From Paracentrotus lividus (lineage: Eukaryota > Echinodermata > Echinoidea > Camarodonta > Echinidae), in the NCBI GenBank assembly GCA_940671915.1, contig CALNVZ010003435.1:11227947-11291946 (forward strand): a stretch of DNA of 64,000 nucleotides, in the 5' to 3' direction. The notes below the pieces were generated by a model that saw only the letters and a list, made by a program, of their open reading frames with translations, had not been told where the DNA came from and searched no databases. Positions 1-11,205 of the stretch are shown here, in pieces. The position numbers and the translations under genes were made by a program. Position 1 is the first letter of the stretch; each line of letters opens with the position of its first letter.

Positions 1-1446
1 CTCAGAATCCTCATGTCTTATAACAGGCGGAAGAATTGATAGGCAATTATCTGACAGCGGTATCATTTTTGCTATCATGAAAATCACAAAGCATAATCTT
101 CCAAACTACGGCTTTATGTTGTTTGATATTGCTACAATGATACGTTTCTATCTCTGCAATTTCTTTTTAAAAAAATAAACGATACATCATTTCTTACGTA
201 TGTTGATTGAGCATTTTCCCGAAAAATATTTTCATTTGAGGCATCATGAGATTGATTTCTATCAGAAATGACAGGAAATGACTCATGCATACAATGTCAA
301 TATGCATATTTTTTCAATTTCATGTCTTCAAAATCGGTCCTCATTTGATTTTCTTGTTTCCTATACAAGTTATTATTTTTTACCATGTTTTCCTGATGAC
401 ATTTCAATAGATACATTAGTACTATATTTATGTTTAATGACGAAATATATATTATTAAACTCTTTTGATGAAAACATTCATGGCCTATTTACAGCAATTT
501 ATTTTGTATAAATATAGCTAAAATCCAAACATGGATGCTTGTATATGGCACAGCCCAAGGTTCTAAATATGCAGAACTTTATTGGTAACATTCGTTTAAG
601 GTACATGCGATATGATGTATATAAAATGTATGTAACTACATGTTTACAAAGACCTAATATAATAACTTGTATAGTGTATATTGTATCTTGTAAAAGATTT
701 ATTTGAAAATTGAACAGACGTGGGATGAATACGAAGACAAACGTATTTTTTTAAACAAAATACAAACAATGTAACAAAGTTGAGCAAATCAACAATTCAG
801 GAGTCAATAATGATTAAAACTTTTTTTCCTTTATGTAAGCCGTTATTTCACAATGCAGATACCACCATCCTCTCAAGGGGCAGTTTTCTAGATCATGTAC
901 ACCCTTAATATTTGAGATGCATCACACTGAATGTTAGTGTAGTGAGAAACAATTACGTTTTCACCATCAACTGAGCGTGACTCTATAACTTAAGCAGAAT
1001 AATTTCTGTAAACATACCATGTAACATACATGGTTTAATGAATGTATATAATGCCAATATATTCGACCTTTGGTGTATAAGATATATATATTATAGAGTA
1101 ACAATCTACAATATATAATGGAAGCCTACTTTATTTTTAGTTAGAAGCCTTTCATGTCGAGACGGGTTAACGAATCCAATACAAATGGTCTGATTTCAGT
1201 GAATGAAACAACATTTATATGGACTCTATCCAGTCAAAAATTTTGGTGGAATTAATGATGTGAAGAAAAAAAATATTCGAAAATGGGGGTTTGTTGATAT
1301 TTCAATCGCCATGTCAAAATCTTCTGGTTAATGCATTAACCGATAAACGTAAATAAGTATTTGATTTTAAGAAGTTTGTCATTATGATAATAAATATTAG
1401 GGTTTAGGTCATTTTGAATGAGGGGTAATTTTAATTTAAATTGCCA
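1..1446. other. AT-rich intergenic, no gene seen
   Basis: This stretch is AT-rich and has short TA-rich tracts, for example around 1080-1110. The longest open frame (278-511, 77 codons) is hydrophobic, has no recognisable motif and is the kind expected by chance in T-rich DNA. I see no splice-flanked coding segment here. Confidence 0.6.
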
Positions 1447-1448
1447 TA

Positions 1449-2432
1449 GGGTACATGCAGGTAATATGGGCCCCCTAAGCTCATTTGCCTAATTTGCATA
1501 AAATTACGAAATGACACATAGTCTAATCTTTGTTTATATGAATCAACAACTACTGCTCTAACTTTTATTGTGAAGAAAAACAATTATCACCAACCCCCCT
1601 GTCTACAATATTTAAATGTTGACGTCATTACCAAAGTGCCCATATTACCTGCATGTGCACGTAATATGGGCACATGTATTTAATGTATGTTTTAAAAACT
1701 TCAATGACTCTACCATGTCTGGAATTCGCTTAAAATGTTGAAAATCATTAACCTTAAGATATAATTTGAAATTATAAGACCCTTCAGTAAATCTTTTGAC
1801 TATATATTTCATTGTTATGTATTTTGTATTTTATTTCCTTTTTTTAAATATTATTTAAATATTATTTTCATTATACAAGTCAATATAGGTCTACAATAAG
1901 TTATTTATATTAATTATATACTGTGAATATACCCCAAAAAATCGTAGCAAAGAGATTGATGCCTCATCCAAATACTAAGTACCAGAATCATTCCCGCCAT
2001 TTCGGATGTCCCATATTACCTGAACTAATGGTGCTGTGTCAGGCAAGCATTGCACCACATTGACCCCTTCACTAAAACAAATTGACCTGTACACGCTAGT
2101 ATGAACAAAATGAAACTATAAGCTTACTAAATATACAAAACAATTGAGGTTACCCCGTCAAACACTCTTTCACCATCACATTCCGTGAAATATCAAATTT
2201 TACATCAGGGTAAAAAAAATGCCGTAAGTTTTACCTACCTTGTTGGTTTTCAGCAATTTTCTCAGAGAAATTTCGGCCTCAGATGCTCTCACGACGATAT
2301 ATTGTCGTACACAGTTCATATGAACAACATTATGGTGCTCACACCGGTCACCGGTCACCGGTCGACGGTCACGACATGATTTGCTTCAGGTGGCCCATAT
2401 TACCTGCTGGCCCATATTACCTGCATGTACCC
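1449..2432. mobile_element. TIR element, copy A (non-autonomous DNA transposon)
   Basis: The left end starts GGGTACATGCAGGTAATATG and the right end is its inverse, ending CCTGCATGTACCC. Both ends are flanked by TA (1447-1448 and 2433-2434), which fits TA target-site duplication of the Tc1/mariner or a similar type. The terminal motif recurs inside in both orientations: a near-palindrome at about 1640-1677, another at about 2007, and one just inside the right end at about 2392. A CACCGGT tandem motif lies at about 2341-2372. There is no transposase frame, so the element is probably non-autonomous. A second copy lies at 45389-46282 with the same internal order. Confidence 0.8.
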
Positions 2433-2639
2433 TATATACTTGCATAACATGCATAAAGAGTGTCAATGAAGATTTCTTGTTTGTCAGCTGACCATCATAA
2501 TTATTATGTTTAATGAATAGCAGTGTTCAGGTCTGAAAACATAGTACCTCCCTATATGTGAGTTTTTTTTTTTTTTTTTTTGTTGTTGCTTTGATCATAA
2601 TATCATAGGAACGGAGGATATCGAGTTTTGACATGTTTT

Positions 2640-3090
2640 CAATATCTTCCCATGAAGAAACGCAACATGAAAAGACGTGTCACAAAAACAGTAGAGGTCG
2701 ATTCACAACATGCATACTCCAGCATGCATGTTATCAATAAAATTACCATCATACATGCCATGCATGCATACAATTTTGTTGGGTCAAAATTTAAGAAGAC
2801 AAAACTGCTTACACACACTATCCATTTCTATTGGGATCTTCCTGAATTCAAAAGACGAGTTTTCGATATGGTTTCTACAATGATACCGAAAAGGGACTTC
2901 CTACGAAGTAAACGCACCATGAAAACCTCTAAAGTCGAAAAAGTAAAAGGTCATTTCACAACATGATGCTGGGTAAAAAAATTGAGAAGAAAAAAAATTA
3001 TGTTTTACGATTTTCGTATCTTCCTGAATTCCCTTTCACGCCGTTGTTGAAAGGGAAGAATGGTAGTAAAAATATATTGATTCTGGAGAA
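2640..3090. repeat. Degenerate direct duplication
   Basis: Two diverged blocks follow one another, at about 2640-2870 and 2900-3090. Both run through AAACGCAACATGAAAA-like and TTCACAACATG text, then a CAAAATTTAAGAAGA-like stretch and TATCTTCCTGAATTC-like text. A 112-codon frame (2628-2966) covers the first copy and part of the second. It is basic and low in complexity, and I do not regard it as a gene. Confidence 0.45.
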
Positions 3091-3719
3091 ATTAAAATGC
3101 TAGTTTTTATCCAAAAAAAATAAAGGCACAAGTGAATACCGATTGGTTTTTCTACTTATTCATGACGATAAGTATTAGTGAAAGCACAAGACTGAGAGTA
3201 ACATTCTCTACTGTCTACCTACGCAGTTGACATGATATGTTTGGTATTAAAAGTCATAATACGTCACAACGAGAGATTATTTTGTAATATTGGAATATAT
3301 ATATCAATATAATGTAGAAAGGTATCAAACAAATCATAATCGCGAAGAGTATTTTTAAAGTTCATGATCACTTTGACCATGTTGACCTTTCATTTCAATC
3401 GTCTGCTTTCCAAACGTTTTGTAAAATGATAATAGTTAAATATATCTATTTATTTCTATCTGATGTCTTTATTTTTGATGATGTTCTTACGGTCTGAATT
3501 GTGGCTATTGTTCATTTGTTGTCTCATAGCTTACATCATACCTCCAAAAACATTATATCTAATAATACTTTCTGGCAATTATCTCGTCATTGCATCATGA
3601 TTTATTTTTTGTGAAATAGAGTGAAATATAAATATAGCATATCCAAAATTATTTAAGGAAAATACGCACACATGTAATAATAATAAATCTGCAATGCGCT
3701 CACTATCCAAAATGTTTCG

Positions 3720-4022
3720 ATCAACAGGTTGCACAAAATAAAGGGGGGGGGGAGAAAAAAAGCGAAGTAAAAATAGACGAGCGGGCCGATTGACCCCTAA
3801 CCTTACCCCTATAGCCGATACATGATTACCTCTTTGATGGCCGAAGGTCAAAAAAAAATTACCCCCCCCCACCCCCGTTATCGCTTGGCCAGCGTGACGT
3901 GAAAGAATTTGAGTGTACCTTTTGGCTCGCCCGGTGTAACGGGAAAAAAATTGGGTGTACCGAAATCTGAAATTCCGATTTTGCCCCCCCCCCTGTAATG
4001 AAATCCTGGATCCGCCACTGCA
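3720..4022 (-). repeat. Dispersed repeat of the GGCGGATCCAGG type
   Basis: Read on the minus strand it begins AGTGGCGGATCCAGGATTTC, then has a poly-G run and GGAATTTCAGATTTCGG-like text, and ends in further G-runs near 3880 and 3740. A related + strand copy at 11103 shares GGCGGATCCA, the G-run and GGAATTTCAAATTTTCG. I infer a dispersed element family with G-rich tracts. Two short minus-strand frames across it have no coding features. Confidence 0.5.
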
Positions 4023-4247
4023 ATGACAATATTAATGGCTTCGAAATACTTATACACAAGTAATTGAAAACCAAAAATATGTAACTCGGGTTGTTAACTT
4101 GGTGGTTGTACTTGTCGATTCAAACTTGCGGTGATATGGGGGAAGAAAATTCAAAAGAACAGGCCCAACCCTTGCGTTCTTACTAACGTCTTATACTGGG
4201 CTTTTTTTCGGCCCAATTTCCGCCTTGCACTGAAAACCTAAACGGGT

Positions 4248-4632
4248 AGACCGACTAGCTTTAAAGCTAGTCGTAGTGATGCCCAGACTGACTAGCTTTA
4301 AAGTTAAAGTCAGTCACGACGGACTAGTTTTCCTTCAACACAACCCGGTTATTACGGACTAGCTTTAAAGCTCGTCCGTCTCTACGGACTAGCTTGAAAG
4401 ATAGTCTGTCAAGTTAGTCGGTCACGACGGACTAGTTTTAAAGCTAGTCCGTTGTGACCGACTAGTTTCACGGACTAGCATAAAAGCTAGTCGTAGTGAT
4501 GCCCAGACTGACGAGCTTTTGAGCGGGACTAGCTTTACAGCTAGTCCGTCAAGGTGTCAAAACTAGTCAGTCGCGCTTGTCTGCTCGATGTTCTTGCTTC
4601 TGTCTTGACCGACTAGCATTACGGACTAGCTT
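4248..4632. repeat. Palindromic GACTAGCTTTAAAGCTAGTC array
   Basis: About ten diverged units occur here, each built around the 20-bp self-complementary word GACTAGCTTTAAAGCTAGTC, or half of it, with spacers such as CGTAGTGATGCCCAGACTGA and CACGACG. Units sit close together and each could form a hairpin. One longer block (GTAGTGATGCCCAGACTGA) appears twice, near 4273 and 4492, which suggests segmental duplication. There is no coding content. Confidence 0.8.
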
Positions 4633-5540
4633 AATATGGCTTCATCAGCTTGTCAGAGACGTAAAATCTGAAATATTAGAAAACATTTTAAAGATACGAT
4701 TTAAAAAAAACATCTTTTTTCACAAAAATTCAAGAATTTAAGCCAAAATCATTTTATTATGATGATATCAGAATACAGGAATTAATACAGGAGGCACAAT
4801 TAGTTAACATTGTGGCAATTATCAAATAAAGTGATGTTGAGATTCAATTTGGAAAATCAAATGTGAATTAATTACACTGAAGCCCGGCCAAACAAACAAG
4901 TAAGTTAGATGCAATCCATAAAGCTAATAATATGCGTTTTGAATTGATACTTCTGCTTGCTTCCAGCATGTCCAGTGCGGCGATTTCAACTCACTACTGG
5001 GGGGGGGGGGGCTTAAAATAGCATTTAGCATTATATTCAACATACATTTTGCCTCTTTATTAGCTTCATGCACTAACTGATCACTTTAAAAATCAAGGGG
5101 GACGATCCTCCCAGAAAAAAAATCGAGGGTGAAACGGTCCCCACTGTCCCCCGGGCGTCCCCGCCAATGGCTTGCATCATCATTGTCTTGTTTGTTGTAG
5201 CCTATTTTTGCATTTTCTTTCTCCGCTAATCTTTCTTGAGAGCCACCTCAGAAATCCCTAAATCGCGCCTCTAATCCAATATTCTGTTCTTTCAGATAGT
5301 AATCTAAAAGAAATAGTGGCACATATAATTCTTACAATTAGAATTTAATTCATTATTTAATGTTGCTATTATCGTTGTCAGTAACACACACGCAATTTAT
5401 AAATTAATTTGGCAAGACAGAATTTGTTTCGCGTTGGTGATTATAGCATTAATCCATGTGAAAAAAACCCCGCTATCTATGAACTGAAAAATAAGGAATT
5501 AAAAAAGAGTACTCACACAGAAGGAGATCGCCATTATCAT
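4633..5540. other. Intergenic, no gene seen
   Basis: This is AT-rich DNA with a 13-G run at 4999-5011 and a GC-richer patch at 5090-5165 resembling the G-run repeats elsewhere in the window. No supported coding region is present. Confidence 0.55.
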
Positions 5541-5622
5541 CAAAATTACTACATTATGCGAATTATAATGAAGTATAATTATAATTCTATTAATAATAGC
5601 GAAATACAAGTCGAGGAGGGTT
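5541..5622 (+). repeat. Left arm of an ~80-bp inverted repeat
   Basis: Text such as GCGAATTATAATGAAGTATA and GCGAAATACAAGTCGAGGAG reappears reverse-complemented at 8789-8873 with very few differences. The two arms bracket the TIR element at 5921-8673 asymmetrically, with about 300 bp on the left and 115 bp on the right. Confidence 0.75.
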
Positions 5623-5920
5623 AGCATATTCCAGGTGCTAAGGCAGTGCTTCACACAAAAGAATTCAAAGCAATTAAAATTCAAATGAGGTAGGTCACCA
5701 CACAGCTATAAAAGAGCGGGGTTCTGAATAGGTATTCATCTTTTCAAAGGATCCAAAGGTAAAAAGATAGTGAGGTATTGCTAGGACAACAATCCAAAAA
5801 ACAATTCTGTGTCACGTCAGTATCACAAACGTGAATCAATCAATAAAAATAGATCAAGATAATAGGATCAATTCTAATCAGTAATTAACTACGATCAAAC
5901 AAGCGCAGCAACTTTATGGT

Positions 5921-8673
5921 GGTGTCACATTTACCGGGTAAATTGAACGGGTTTTCGCCGTTCACCGAAAAACAACAAATTCCAACACGGCAATAGAACG
6001 GCACCGGCCACATTACATTTTTCTTAATTTTCACCGGGTCGGTGTCGTTCTATACCGGGTCTGTACCGTTCTATACCGGGTCTATACCAGGTCCTAGCCA
6101 GCCTGGTACCGGGCTGACCGTCCTCATATATAGTCCACGCTTTCCTTTTGTCCGTGTGATTACCGCTTGCCCGCCGGCCTCAACGCTCTCTGACAAGAAA
6201 AACAAAATTGTTTTCTTCGCCGGGTGACTCACCGTTCGCGACCGTGCGAAACAAGTTGATACGAACGACGGGACACGGAGGATACCCGGACACAAAATAC
6301 GGTGGGTCGGTGATGACCCGTCTTCTGATTTTGCCTTCGGTTCATGCCCAGCGAATATTTTGAGCATGACTGAGCATGCTCAAAATTTTCGCCGGGCATG
6401 AACCGCAGGCCTCGGTCGACGGAGACCCGGTGTAAGGGCGGTATAATGGCATTGTAAAGACGGTTTATGAATGGTGTAAGGACGGAACAAGCGCTCCTCA
6501 CCCGTCCACAAAGCGGTCGTGCACGGTGGTGGTCTGAACTAGCAGATCTTCCCTTATGGTGTCTTAAAATCACTTATATGGTGTCTTCAAACCGCCCTTT
6601 TTTTTCGAACCTCTCGATCTCATCGCTCTCTTTACAGGTCTAGAGAGGAATGATATTTAAGCTTTTCAAACATACATTATAATCTGAATAATTTTTATTG
6701 TCGTTGTCGGGGAGAAGAATTTAAAATTGGGTCCTTTTATGGACATTTAATGTAAAGTAATGTCAATTCTTTTTTTAATGTTTGCTTTGTTTTGTTTGAC
6801 ATTAGTTTCAAAATTTTTATTATAACAACTTTGAGAATAAACATTATACTACTTTCCCAATAAGCTTCAGTATACCGTAGTTTGGTCTCATACGTTTTTG
6901 CCCAAATTACATGTTTACTTTATACCTGCGTTTCATTGAACAGAAATTGTGTTAGTTTTATCGAATATTATTTTAATTTCTCCGCGAAAATGTCCCCGTG
7001 CTTTTGAAATGATTAAATCCTGTTATATCAAATGAAATATTGTTATCATGATAAAAGTACTTTATCATCTTTTTTTAATCATTATATTATGAATTGTCTA
7101 ATACTTTTTTCATAATCATTTCATTGCAATATTCTTTTAGCCAAATTATAACCCCTATAGAATCACATCAAGAAAAATGTATACATCATTCATAATTCTG
7201 CAGTTTGGATGTTTTTGTATGATCCATGGATTAGTTTTTTGTTTATTTTTTATTTTCATTGTTTTTACACACGACCACTTTGAGTGATTTTACTGTGATT
7301 AAATAGATTAATCAGAACTATACAAGACATACCTTAATATAATTTTTGTATTAATAAAAATACATGCATAATGCCATTGTATTCTATATCTGAGAAACCG
7401 TCTTTAAAATGCCAAAAATACGAATTTTGTTACCCATAGATTGTATATAATTCATGTAATTAATTCAATATCAGTAGGGTATATGGTTATGTTTGTGAGA
7501 TAGCAATATGAACCAATTTTTTTAACGAAGCCTACACAGAATCGGAAATACAAAAAGAAACTTACCCAGGCATTTCCCGACCGAAAATTTAGGGAAAGGG
7601 TGCCTAAAATGGGAATGAGTTGCCTTTCCCCCCCCCCCCCTTTATCGAACCCCTTCCCCTAGAATAAATAAATAATGATATATATGTATATGAATGGATG
7701 AAGTGACCCGTGTGGAACGACTCCTACCCTGCATGGTTGTTTGAATAATGATGGGATATTGGACGACCAAAGACCAAAACGCAGACCCCCTATATATCAA
7801 TAATAATAATCAAAATATACAAAATATCATTATTTCAAAATGAAGAAACTTTGTGGGGAAAAAAAAATCCTTGATTTTTTTCCCGTCTTTAACTCTAAGA
7901 TAGAACAATACAATAAGTACGACCATTCGATATTGTATAAAATCTATTATAAAGTGTAAATAATTACACCAGCACTGAATTGATATGAAAACTGAAACAG
8001 AGGTAAAAGTAAATGTAACAAATGCGACAAAATATGGGGCCCCCTATAAAACTATAATTTCCGAGTAAAGCAGCCCCCAAATAAAGTTGATAATCAACTC
8101 CCTGTTTATGTCATATGATTTATTCCTTATGGTATATAGTACTTTTGTTTTGTAAAAATATTACTCTGGGTATTAGTTTTTAACTCAAATTCATTTAGAT
8201 GTTGATTGATTTTGTTTGTAAACAATCAAGGGGACAACTGATTTAAAAGCATAGTTTTCACGTATAGTTTCATGTACTAGGAGTTGGCAAGTTCAGCCAC
8301 AAGGGGGCGTACTTGATGTGGAAAAAAAAAAGGGGGGGGGTTATCGATTCATGTTGCCCGACCTCACCACGGTCCATCTCCGTCCTGTAAACGGGCATGA
8401 AACGGGCGCGGCGTCTCATTCAGTCCTTTTACCGCCCTTTTAACGAATGTCCGGTTTAAGACCGTTCTGAAATACCCGGTCATCACCCGGAAAAACCCGT
8501 CAAGAGTCCGGCCGTCTTTTAAAATCCTTTCGGGAACGGGTACCCAGCGAGCTCCTATGAACGTGTTGGACGGGCTTCAACCGCTTCACCGTGTGCCTCA
8601 CCGTTTACCGCCGTGTGCACAAATTTGGTCAGAACGGTGGCGAACGGTGCGCAAACACGGCTAATGTGACACC
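5921..8673. mobile_element. 2.75-kb foldback-like TIR element
   Basis: The ends are GGTGTCACATTTACCGGG on the left and the inverse of GGTGTCACATTAGCCG on the right. Both subterminal zones (about 5940-6600 and 8390-8660) are GC-rich and full of ACCGGGT, AACGGG and CCGTTC words in both orientations; the centre (6600-8390) is AT-rich. This foldback-like design has no transposase frame. Two minus-strand frames at 6071-6573 lie in the GC-rich zone and show no family signature. A poly-C run at about 7628-7641 and a GGAAAGGCAACTCATTCCC-type motif (minus strand) suggest other repeats inserted within. I could not see a clear target-site duplication. Confidence 0.7.
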
Positions 8674-8788
8674 TGCATTAATGATCAAAACAGTCAACTT
8701 CTGTAAAATCCAGTACCAGAAAGACGTAATAATATCAGATTCAACATCTGAAAAAAGGATATGTCAAGGGCGGGTGCGGGTGGGACCC

Positions 8789-8873
8789 TCCTCGACTTGT
8801 ATTTCGCTATTATTAATAGAATTATAATTATACTTCATTATAATTCGCATAATTTAGTAATTTATTACATAAC
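8789..8873 (-). repeat. Right arm of an ~80-bp inverted repeat
   Basis: This is the reverse complement of 5541-5622, running from CCTCCTCGACTTGTATTTCG through GCATAATTTAGTAATT. It may be the termini of an older element into which the 5921-8673 element inserted, or an independent inverted duplication. Confidence 0.75.
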
Positions 8874-10064
8874 ATCTCATACAAGTCTTCAGAGGGTTAG
8901 CATCGTTCAAAGCATGACCAGAAGTTGACCTCCAATAGAGCAAAAACGATTGGAAGAAAACACACTGAGTGTCACTTTAATGGAGGAAGTAACTTATCTT
9001 CACAACAAACCAAACCTCCCGAATGGGATTTAACCTTCTTGGTGTTTATATCATTTTACTTATATATTTAATTTTATTACTTATTTATTATTATTATTAT
9101 ATTTTTTTTTTTTTTTTTTTAAGTTTCAACTGTTCTTAATCCTAGAACTGTGTTCACTTACACACTCGGGTCAACGAAGTTGACTGTCATCACAGTGAAT
9201 TTACTTTTTTACATTTGATTATAAAATTTATTATTGAAATGAACAGCAGATTGAAATGGATTTCCGACAATGGATTTATGATAGTATTGCTCAAATGTGC
9301 CGACATTCAATCAGTTAGCAGAAATATGATATCACTAAGAGTTGCTCCGCGAGAAATGCGGAGGAAACTACCGCACTACGCAGGCGCGGATCCAAGAAAA
9401 TCGAATTGAATGTAATACGGGGGCCCAATTGTCTGGGGACAAAAGCGGCTCTATTATGTTTACGCATGGGCCCGGTAAGTTCATTGTGTGACTCCGGTCT
9501 GCGTCCGCTACTGCTACGATAGCTATGGGCTTGATATATCAATATCCGAAAAACGCAATACTGATTTCATCCACCGAGCCAAAGTCCAGATGCACCGCGG
9601 TGGTCACCCGTTTCTGATTGAAGTAAGGATGGATAAGACAATTAAAAGAGGGCAGTACCCGCCACCATTTTCTGTGCTCCAAACATCCTTCCTCCCACCC
9701 ACACAGTACGAACTATACCCCTGGCACATTGAACACTCTGCTGACAATCGGAAAGGGGGAAAGATATTTTGATGATGAGCAGACAGTTCCACAAGAAAAG
9801 CACAGTAGAAAATACATATTCTTCTACTTAAAGTTGAAGATTACCCTAAAAAGCGCATATAAAAAGACTCCCTCTTTGCATAAAAATTTATACATTGTGC
9901 TGAACAATGGAGATCTATCGAGACATTCTAATGAAAATACTTCCAATTCTTTCCAAACTGAGATTAACTGGGCAAACATTATTTTGTAAAATCTCAGTGT
10001 TCTTTGCTACCCACTCTCCACCTTACTTTTACGCAAAACGGGACTACCTTCTTTCCCGTATCCT
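8874..10064. other. Intergenic, no supported gene
   Basis: Poly-T lies at about 9102-9121, and a GGCGCGGATCC word at about 9384 recalls the dispersed GGATCCAGG family. The frame at 9488-9772 (94 codons) is GC-richer than its surroundings and proline-rich near its middle, but I recognise no domain. A frame on the opposite strand overlaps it. Confidence 0.5.
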
Positions 10065-10124
10065 GATGATGATGATGATGAAGATGATGATGATGATGCG
10101 ATGATGATGATGATGATGATGATG
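10065..10124. repeat. (GAT)n microsatellite
   Basis: The run is GATGAT with a few interruptions (AAG, GCGAT). Short frames on both strands translate to homopolymers here and are not genes. Confidence 0.95.
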
Positions 10125-10805
10125 TTTCTTGTCTTGTTTGTTTTTCTAATTTTGCTCTTTTTGAAAATGTGTCCTTCAGAGTTTTTTGTATTCATCTAAA
10201 CGATTCCATGGGCGGTTCTTTTGACGAGACCTAAATATCTTTTGAATATGGCTTCCTAAGTTCCTTTTGAATAAGGCCTGTTATTACCGAAAGCTTTCAA
10301 GTGTGAACACGAATTCCATTATTCAAAATAACCAACTTTTCTGTCGGTTTAGAGTTACTTTTTAGGGTATGACTGAGGCTTTAGATGAGACGAAATTGGG
10401 ACGAATTATTGACAGGTAAACACACTCAGCGCTACTCCAATCTGTATGTGAATGCACGTAAGAGCGCACGCTTTACTCTACATACCTTTCAATAAGATCA
10501 ATTGGGATTCCAGCTACACGTATAGAGGGTAAACAAAATCGATCTTGCCAATAGGGGTTTTAAAAGAACCAATTCCAAGTTTCTATATCATTTGGTCCTG
10601 TTTTTCTTTTCATGTATAGACTGATAGAAGACCATATTATATTCCTTTGCAAGATTATTATTTCCCATTATGTATTGCTCGTGCAGTTTGACACCCGTGT
10701 CGCGCGTATGGATGTGCTAAGAGGCATCCGTGGAACATCATAAATAAGTATACTGGATGCAGGGTGCTGGATGAATTCTGGGTATCAGCAAAATAAGTAT
10801 CTTAT
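10125..10805. other. Intergenic, no gene seen
   Basis: This is AT-rich DNA without coding features. A pyrimidine tract ending in CAG at about 10808-10820 looks like a splice acceptor, but the sequence after it belongs to the GAGACGTCTC repeat family. Confidence 0.55.
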
Positions 10806-11037
10806 TTGTTTTTTTTTCAGGTGAAAACGTCTCCAAGATTCGCATGCAGACTCGGAAACGTCTCCGGGTCGGGGAAAAAATCTCATTGATATGAACACGT
10901 TGGATTTTCCCTTGATTCATGACACATTGCCGAGACTCATGAGACGTCTCCGAGATTTCCCCGTGACTAGTCCCGGAACCAATTTCAAACTAGTCTCAAA
11001 CCCGTTTCAAACCTGTCTCATGACATGTGATACCACC
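10806..11037. mobile_element. GAGACGTCTC-family MITE-like element
   Basis: ACGTCTCC words are repeated, followed by GTCTCAAAC and GTCTCATGACATGTGATACC and then ACC. The right end is therefore the inverse of GGTGGTATCACATGTCATGA and closely matches the tail of the related copy at 58576-58812. The left terminus is not clear. Related copies lie at 20703-20920, 35484-35783, 35930-36135, 46667-46762 and 58576-58812. Confidence 0.6.
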
Positions 11038-11102
11038 ATATACGACCGTATCGAAATTATGGTCATAGTCGTAATCGTTTCCATCGTGTAGCCCGTGAGG
11101 GC

Positions 11103-11205
11103 AGTTATAGGGGCGGATCCACAGGGGTTTTTTTTATTGGGGGTGGGTGACAAAACTGGAATTTCAAATTTTCGTACTCCACATTTTTTTTTTTTTTTTT
11201 TTGAA
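11103..11205 (+). repeat. Dispersed repeat of the GGCGGATCCA type
   Basis: GGGGCGGATCCACAGGGG is followed by a T-run, a G-run and GGAATTTCAAATTTTCG. It parallels the copy at 3720-4022 in the opposite orientation. A T-run of about 18 closes the block. Confidence 0.5.

Noticed and set aside
7560..7605. Minus-strand exon between TTTTAG and GGGTAAGTTT
   Set aside because: It lies inside the 5921-8673 element, within a G-run dispersed repeat.
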